A stretch of DNA of 64,000 bases from assembly GCF_047511655.1 (NCBI RefSeq), contig NC_133397.1:128548308-128612307 (forward strand), written 5' to 3'. The notes below the pieces were generated by a model, which saw only the letters and a program-made list of their open reading frames with translations, made no database searches and was not told the origin of the DNA. The translations under genes were made by a program, and so were the position numbers. Shown piece after piece: positions 58,801 to 64,000 of the stretch (position 1 is the stretch's first letter; every line of letters begins with the position of its first letter). The stretch is from Castor canadensis (Eukaryota > Chordata > Mammalia > Rodentia > Castoridae).

Positions 58801-60952
58801 ATCCCAAAGGTAGGGCCTATACTTTAGATGGGCCCCAAGCTTTCGATTTTTCCTGTTTTTTTTCTGAATGGTTAACACAGTTGAATAAATTTTAAAAGCA
58901 TGTAGTTAATAAGTAACATAGTTCTCAGATTGTGTGTTGTTTTTATTTTAAGCAGCCAACTTGTAAAACATTTATCTTTGCTTGTTATCTAAAATAGAGT
59001 TGATTTATACGTTCCCTGAAGGCCTCTGCTCTAAAGTGGCCCTTGTCCCTCACTTTTCGTTGTCCACTGTCTTACGTGTCACAATGATGACTTAACCCAG
59101 TGGGGCACAATCAGATGCTGACTTCAGAACTGCTTCATTTGCTTTCCTTTCTGCTTCCGGCAAATCTAATCTACATTTGCCCTACTCCCTCGGGGTCCTC
59201 TTCTTGTTAAGGTCTGTGAACAATTCCAGTGAATGTTGCTTTTTCAAGGAGACATTTGCATTCTGTTAATGAAAAGTTTTTACCAACTTTGTGACCTTGA
59301 CCAAGTTATCCCAAGTTAACATGTGGGTTAAATGAATTCATACATGGAAATTACTCAGAAAAGAGTCTGTACATGGTAATTGGGCTAGGGGCATGACTCA
59401 AGTGGCAGAGTTCAAACACCAGTACTGCCCAGTTAAAGAAAAATGAAGGGAGGGAGGGAGGGAGAAAGGGAGGGAGAAGGAAGAGGAAGGGGAAAAAGTA
59501 GCTAATGTTAGCTATTTGATTGATGATAGTCAAGTAGATAGCCATTTATTTGGGGGCAAGTGGGTCCTGAGACACCCCAGGTCACACTGTGATGGTCTCT
59601 TCCTTCCTGTCGTGTGGTTTCTCTGACCCTCATGGAATCTCTCCATCTTGATGGATTCATTCCACAGACAGGTGAGCACCTACTATGAACCTGGCATTGC
59701 TCTGGGTACTAAGTCTGAAGTCAGACAGGCAAACCCCACCTTCCTGGAATTTGCATTCTAAGGGGAAGAGACATAATGAAATCAGTGTGGGAAGTGTTAA
59801 GTGGCCATGTGCACAGGAGGAAAGCTGGCTGAGGGCAACAGTGTCTGTCTAGTCAGGGGTGGTGGTCCTTCGCAGGACAGTCAGCGAGGACTATGCTAAA
59901 ATAACATTAAAAGCAAGCCACCTGGATGTTAGGAAGACGAGATACCAACAGAGATTTTTAGTGATTGCATGTGCTTACGAGGGTGTAGAGAGCAGCCTGC
60001 CAGAGCCTGTGCAGAGCCTTGGGTGCACATGCCCTCTGGGGATTGCATTCCGGGATGCTGATTGCAGCGGGGCTTTCATTAGCAGATTGGTCTGGGAAAT
60101 GATAAGGAAGTGAGTTAGAATAGATCCATAGTACAGTATTGGGGGCCTAGTGGTGTGGCTTCCAGTCATACTTTAGCCAGGCACATTGGTGCATGGCCGT
60201 GGGTATGCAGTCCCAGCTGCTTGGGAGGCTGAGGCAGGGGGAATCACGAGTTCAGTTCTGGGCTGTCGTGTGCCCTGCTGCACTAGGCTCAGTGTCGGTT
60301 GTGTGGACCTCCCTAAATGCAACTGCAGGTTGCCTGAGGAGGGAAAGAGCAGGTCAGTTCATTGTGCAGTTACGGACTGCTTCACCTGTTTTCATTCCCG
60401 TCATGAACATTCTCTCAGGTAACGAAGTATTTTGTGAATCGGTTTTAACAATTGCCCACATATAAAGGGAGCGATGCCCACACACCTAGAAAGAAAGCCA
60501 TGAGGAAGTGTGTGGAGTAGAAATGCTGTCTCACCTCTAACTAGTGGGGTAGGAGTGAGTTTTCCCTCTTTCTTACTCCCTGTGTCTTACAGGCTGCAGG
60601 TCAGACTCCTCTAGAGATCTTCAGAAAATACAAATGCAGCTTTGCTGCTGGAAGTCAGGAATCACAGTGGGACCCAGGGAGACATGCCTCTTAAACATTA
60701 GAGGTGCTCATCCCGCTGTGCAGATGCTCACCTACGTGAAGTGCGCTTGCTTTCCGGTGTAACTGGGTTTTGTCTGTTGCAGAACTGCTTTCCGAGGCGA
60801 CGTTCCAGGAAGCCCTTCGGGAGAGCATCCCTGACATCCAGGCGCAGGAGTGGGTGCCACTGTGGCTGCTACGCTACTCTGTCATCGTCAAGAGCAGAGG
60901 CATCATCAAATCCAAGGGGTACATTCTGCAGGCCAAGCGCAGGGGCTCCTGA
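46701..60952 (+). CDS. GCLM: Glutamate-cysteine ligase modifier subunit, 7 exons
   Basis: GCLM binds the catalytic subunit GCLC in the cytosol. It raises affinity for glutamate and eases feedback inhibition by glutathione, so it tunes the rate-limiting step of glutathione synthesis. Coding exons are 46701-46826, 51406-51471, 53390-53474, 56199-56258, 57116-57318, 58695-58809 and 60783-60952. All introns are GT-AG and the phases join exactly. The sum is 825 nt, or 274 residues, the normal family length. The product begins MGTDSRAAGALLARARTLHL and ends KGYILQAKRRGS. Its fold is aldo-keto-reductase-like, with the SNSSSSTRNAVD and IIASPPIEDGVNL stretches highly conserved. Compared with the human protein from memory there are only scattered substitutions (for example residue 9 and residue 44). 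No break is present, so the gene looks functional. The ARE and GC boxes upstream fit oxidative-stress induction. Confidence 0.98.
46853..47520 (+). repeat. Tandem repeat at the start of GCLM intron 1
   Basis: Six related units start at GTCCAGCTAGG (46853), GTCCAGCTAAGG (46958), GTCCAGGTAAGG (47054), GTCCAGCTACGG (47179), GTCAGTAAGG (47332) and GTCCAGGTAAGG (47452), a spacing of 96-153 bp. Shared blocks per unit are ATTACACAGG, CAGCATCTGACAGGTGAGA, TTCAGAATGCATTAAC and ACACCCCTGCAGGTCCTGGG. Several unit starts match the 5' splice consensus CAG/GTAAGG. Confidence 0.9.
49757..49832 (+). repeat. tRNA/ID-like SINE monomer in intron 1
   Basis: Reads GGAGGCATGGCTCAAGTGG, then CAAGTTCAAATCCCAGAAC. 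Confidence 0.8.
50440..51167 (-). repeat. Cluster of four antisense SINEs in intron 1
   Basis: 50440-50522 is ID-like (GGTGCTGGGGAATAAACCC). 50676-50776 is a B1-like monomer (TTGAGACAGAGTCTTGC). 50818-50895 is tRNA-like (GGGGTTTGAATTCAGGGCC). 50960-51167 is a composite (GGTTTTGAACTCAGGGC, then TAGCTAGGATTACAGACG). The last ends about 240 bases before the exon 2 acceptor. Confidence 0.8.
51406..51471 (+). CDS. GCLM: GCLM coding exon 2
   Basis: 22 codons, LRDCIQKTLNEW to PELVR, between the acceptor TTTTGCAG and donor GTAAGT. Phase 0. Confidence 0.97.
52370..52950 (+). mobile_element. Old LINE-1 3' end in GCLM intron 2
   Basis: Landmarks are GACATTTATAGCAGCTTTTC, CAATAGGATATTATTCAGTG, CTAAGTGAGAGAAGTCAGTC and GTATGATTCCAGCTACTTAC, followed by 3' UTR-like sequence. 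It is an ancient and diverged copy. Confidence 0.7.
53390..53474 (+). CDS. GCLM: GCLM coding exon 3
   Basis: 28 codons plus one base, EFPDVLECTVSHAV to EEMKVS. Acceptor TTCATTACAG, donor GTAAAA (a weaker-than-consensus 5' site). It ends in phase 1. Confidence 0.97.
54300..54655 (-). repeat. MIR split by an Alu-like insertion, intron 3
   Basis: A MIR-like antisense piece at 54300-54435 (TATTTATTGAGTCTTACTTT, then GCTAGGTACTGTACTTGTC) continues at 54596-54655 (CCAGTAAGTGGTTGAACC). The two parts are separated by the 7SL monomer. Confidence 0.55.
54451..54580 (+). mobile_element. Alu-like 7SL monomer with perfect target duplication
   Basis: Reads GCTGGGTGTGGCAGCACAC, TTGCTTGAGCCCAGGAGTTG and CAGCCTGGGCAACATAGTG, closer to an Alu left monomer than to rodent B1. 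It is flanked by the 15-bp repeat GAAAGTTGTCATACA at 54436-54450 and 54581-54595. Confidence 0.85.
55791..55930 (+). repeat. 7SL-like SINE in intron 3
   Basis: Reads GCTCACGCCTGTAATCCTAA, then AGGCCAGCCTGGGTCACAG with a short A tail. The tRNA arm is missing. Confidence 0.75.
56199..56258 (+). CDS. GCLM: GCLM coding exon 4
   Basis: 60 nt, completing an Ala codon and reading KLFIVGSNSSSSTRNAVDM plus one base. Acceptor CACCACCCAG, donor GTAAGC. Confidence 0.97.
57116..57318 (+). CDS. GCLM: GCLM coding exon 5
   Basis: 203 nt, CSVLGVAQLDSVIIASPP to LEQLYQWAQ, ending in phase 0 at CAG before donor GTGAAG. It is the largest coding exon and holds the central part of the aldo-keto-reductase-like fold. 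Confidence 0.97.
57519..57799 (+). repeat. Three-arm composite SINE in intron 5
   Basis: Two worn 7SL-like arms are followed by a tRNA-like arm with GAGTGGCTCAAGTGGTAGAG and GAGTTCAAACCCCAATACC. Confidence 0.75.
58695..58809 (+). CDS. GCLM: GCLM coding exon 6
   Basis: 38 codons plus one base, VKPNSNQVNLASCC to LLTHNDPK. Acceptor TTCACTTCTAG, donor GTAGGG. Confidence 0.97.
59381..59500 (+). repeat. Shortened tRNA-like SINE and GGGA-rich run, intron 6
   Basis: 59381-59433 has GGGGCATGACTCAAGTGGC joined directly to GAGTTCAAACACCAGTACTG, with a central deletion. A (GGGA)n purine run follows at 59446-59500. Confidence 0.75.
60175..60358 (+). pseudogene. 7SL RNA pseudogene in GCLM intron 6
   Basis: Beyond the Alu-like start (GTCCCAGCTGCTTGGGAGGC) the match continues into the 7SL-specific middle that Alu and B1 lack: GAGTTCTGGGCTGTCGTGTG, then GGTTGCCTGAGGAGGG and GAGCAGGTCA. 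It is diverged and stops before the 7SL 3' domain, so it is a truncated retrocopy of the SRP RNA. Confidence 0.8.
60783..60952 (+). CDS. GCLM: GCLM coding exon 7 with stop
   Basis: 170 nt, completing a Glu codon and reading LLSEATFQEALRESIPDI to the C terminus RRGS, with the stop TGA at 60950-60952. Acceptor TCTGTTGCAG. Confidence 0.97.
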
Positions 60953-63838
60953 CTGCAGCGTACCTCCTCGGTGAGAGCGGACCATGCTGTGCACGTCCAG
61001 CTCTGGTACCCAGGTGCCCCAGGCTCAGTCTCCAGTTCTAGTGCGTTTCCATCAAGGTCTGAACACTGGCCTTGCCTCCGTCAGTCCACTCACGTGAACC
61101 ATACCTTTGTTTTCTAATTGAAATTGTCTATAAAGAAAATACTTGCAGTATATTTCCTTTATTTTTATGAGTAATAGAAATCAAGAAAACTTGTTAGATA
61201 TATTTTGGCTTAGATATCAGGGTAATGTATATACATATTTTTTATTTCCAAAATTCATTAATTGCTTCCTACTCTATTGTATAACTAAACAATTTAATTA
61301 CAGTCATTAAAACAAATACTGGAAGATATTTTTTCTGTCACTGATGAAATAATTATATCAGAATAACTGGAGCAGCTGGGATCTATGAGTAAGCTAAATA
61401 AAATTAATTCTTCAATGTGAGTGGAAACATAAATTTTCGTGTGTCCTTGCCTGCAGTTCAGCTGTGATGGTTTAACCATGTATTGTGCCATATTTTCTCT
61501 TTCCATTATTTCTAAAGACAAACCAAAGTAAACTTGAAAAAGGGTCTAGAAGCTTTGAATGACTGTGTTAGGGTCTGTAAAAGCAGCTACTTTTGTCTTT
61601 CTAATTCTTTTAACCTTTCCTTCAGGAAAATGTCCAGTTGCACGCAGGTCACGTGATCAGCACTGTGGGCTCTGTGGAGAGGGGACACAGAGCCAGTTGA
61701 GTAAAACATAATGTTTGTTCCCCATTAATAACTGACTTGGAGACACTAAAGCCAGAAGAGGCTGGGAGACCTTTGATGGTTCAGAGCCGGCACTGTCTGT
61801 TTAGACAAAGTGTTTGAGATGTGGTCTTTAACTTGCTTTATTTTATTTGGTGCTGGGGATTGAATCCAGGGCCTTGTTCATAGTAGGCATGCTGTCTACC
61901 ACTGAGCTGCCCCTGCCTTGTCTTACCTGTTTTAGAGCAGAACTTTGAAGCTAGAAGAGAAAGAGGTCTTCAGCTGTGACCAATGTATACTGAGGGTCTC
62001 CTTAATTCTGCAGGTTAATACCTGTGACACAAATGTTTGAAAGCTTCTCTTAAAAATCTCTTGTATCTCAACATTTTCAAACCACAGACCTATATAAAAC
62101 TAATTTTGCTCAAATTTTCTCAACTCTGGGAAAAGAACTGTGGTTCCATATTCAAAGTAGATTTTGCCTAACTAAAGCTTTGTGGGTTGGATAATTTGGT
62201 CTTCAGAACTGTGAAATCAGCTGGTTTACCTTCTAAAACTTGTTAGATCGTGAGTGTCTGGAAGCCTTCTAGCCTGTGTGTTCATTGTTTGTAGTGTTGT
62301 TAAATGTGTCAGTAACTCTTTAATTTTACACACATATGAAAAATACACATTTTTTCATATAACATAAGTCTTCAAATGCTACTGTACCCTGAGTCTGTGT
62401 ACTGAACTGGCTGGGCTATTTTAAAGGGGTCTTTCACATCACATTTGTTTAAACCCCAGTACTTAAAACTGGGTCGTTTGAAAATAAAAAACATTGGTTA
62501 CCAATGTACCCAAACTTCAGCAGAGTTTGCTTGTTTGTTTGTAATCTTCCCCTCCACTCTTGACAAGGCAGCAAGATTAGATTCATTTTGTGAAGGGGAC
62601 CATGTGTGGAATTCTAAAATTAGTGGTTTTGTTCACTTTATACCCTCAATTTCTGTTACCGAATAACCTTAAAAATGAGTCATTTTAAAGGCCTTATAAT
62701 TTTTCAAGCTGTTTCACATCATTTTTTCATGAGTTATCAGAATATAATAAGTACTCTTCAAATATTTAAGGATTTAATGCCTTAAAAGCCACAAAATTAA
62801 AAGGGTAATGTTGTAAAATAATGGATGAAGACTGATGCTAAGTTGTCAGTAGTGAACTGAACAGGTCTGTTTATTGGGAAGACATGAATCCAGTGACCCA
62901 AGGTAGAAAACTTACATAAGTTTCCAGTAAATACAAAAGGCAGCTGTAGCTTACTGCATTCCCAAGTGCTCTGGAGCCTTCCATTAGCACAACTCACTGA
63001 CTTGGGATCATTTGTGATGAAACTGCCTTGAATTCCCTTCCAAGAAACTGGTCACCAGAAGGACCATTGTCTTATAAAATATGTTCACATGGCGTAAATT
63101 CTGAAGGTCACATTCTGAAGGTGCCAGGACGTGAATAGAATCCATTTAAGATAGCCAGTGCTAAAATGTGAATCACAAATGATAGCTTAAAATTTTCAGC
63201 TCTCAAAAAATGATCATTAGGATATCTGTGTAAAAAACAAAACTAAAAAGTTATCCAGTCTATTTCACATGAATGGCTCAGACTTTTCTCTACACCAGCC
63301 AAGCAGTAACTGACACGGGATCTTCAAGGCTCATCTAATCACACCTCTGAGGCTTTCTTCCTCGGTTTCCCACCCAGGATTTGTGCTCGCTGGGAATATG
63401 AGTGGCTGATACATTCACTGTCTACTGGCTGACTATTCATCTTTCTGCCAAATGTACACCTACAGAAAGGTGAGGCTCTTCTGATGTACTTTAATCCTCT
63501 GAGCCACTGTGTTTTCAACTTAGATATACCAGCCTATAACTCTGAACCTGTGTTTTCATCATTAGCTTCCTAATAAAACTTGAACCTCTTTTCCCCATAA
63601 AATTGTTGATGGGATTTGTCAGTTTGATTTTTGAAAAATATGTAACATGACTTTCACTGATATTTTTATAGTTTTCAGAATCAGAGCTACACTTGGGAAG
63701 GGAAGTGTTTTAATTAGATCATTCTTTTTCTTGTGTGCCTGTAGTGGTATACTAGAAGCTAAAACCAAAATATAAAGTGTTCTTAGTTAAGTATTCATAA
63801 TTTTACTTCTGCCTATACTGTGAATTTAGCTAAATAAA
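60953..63838 (+). other. GCLM: Probable GCLM 3' UTR with several poly(A) signals
   Basis: AATAAA occurs at 61397-61402, 62483-62488, 63572-63577 and 63833-63838, so several message lengths are possible. The sequence is AT-rich and has no further gene-like frame. The extent of the UTR is inferred, and the last signal sets only a plausible outer limit. Confidence 0.6.
61846..61917 (-). repeat. ID-like SINE within the GCLM 3' UTR, antisense
   Basis: Reads GGTGCTGGGGATTGAATCC, then GTCTACCACTGAGCTGCCCC. If the longer 3' UTR is used, this element is part of the mature message. Confidence 0.75.
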
Positions 63839-64000
63839 ACATGAACTGTATGTTTTTACATTGAGTTATTTCAAGTTGGGTGCATCCTGGAGCATTACAT
63901 TGACTTTAAACTTAAACTGAGTGTGATTTGAAATTATGAGTAACTTAACTATCTGAACCATAAACCTGTTCATCCCTCCACAGAGTCTGTTGAGTGTCAC

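Overview
This window is mammalian nuclear DNA carrying one complete functional gene, GCLM (glutamate-cysteine ligase modifier subunit), on the plus strand in seven coding exons from 46701 to 60952. The seven exons join in phase into 275 codons (274 residues plus stop), the length I recall for mammalian GCLM. Many short interspersed elements with a 7SL-like arm joined to a tRNA/ID-like arm point to a rodent. From memory they look most like those of a castorimorph such as beaver, but this is an inference.

Positions 1-46 kb are intergenic and full of old mobile DNA: composite and monomeric SINEs, LINE-1 3' ends, MIR, several probable solo LTRs, a decayed pol relic at 9.2-9.8 kb, simple repeats and a 16-bp minisatellite at 37.4-37.6 kb. 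I recognise no cellular exon here. From memory of human gene order, the next gene on this side would be ABCA4, but no exon of it was recognised.

The largest mobile element is a class I (gammaretrovirus-like) endogenous provirus on the minus strand at 20173-27832. It has both LTRs, a 4-bp target duplication, a tRNA-Thr-like primer site, a polypurine tract, and broken gag, pro, pol and env. Capsid and nucleocapsid are missing and every frame is interrupted, so it is defective. One curious feature is an open gag leader with a hydrophobic segment, resembling glycosylated-Gag leaders.

The GCLM promoter is a CpG-rich block at about 45.9-46.9 kb with GC boxes and an antioxidant/electrophile response element 184 bp upstream of the ATG. 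Exon 1 lies between two unusual tandem repeats: a degenerate G-rich minisatellite upstream (45938-46250) and a 96-153 bp-period repeat in the first 650 bp of intron 1 whose units carry splice-donor-like sequences. The introns hold SINEs, an old LINE-1 end, an Alu-like 7SL monomer with a perfect 15-bp target duplication, and a 7SL RNA pseudogene. After the stop codon there is a probable long 3' UTR with several AATAAA signals up to 63838.

No new gene system was found. The most useful leads are the two repeats around GCLM exon 1 and the gag leader of the provirus.
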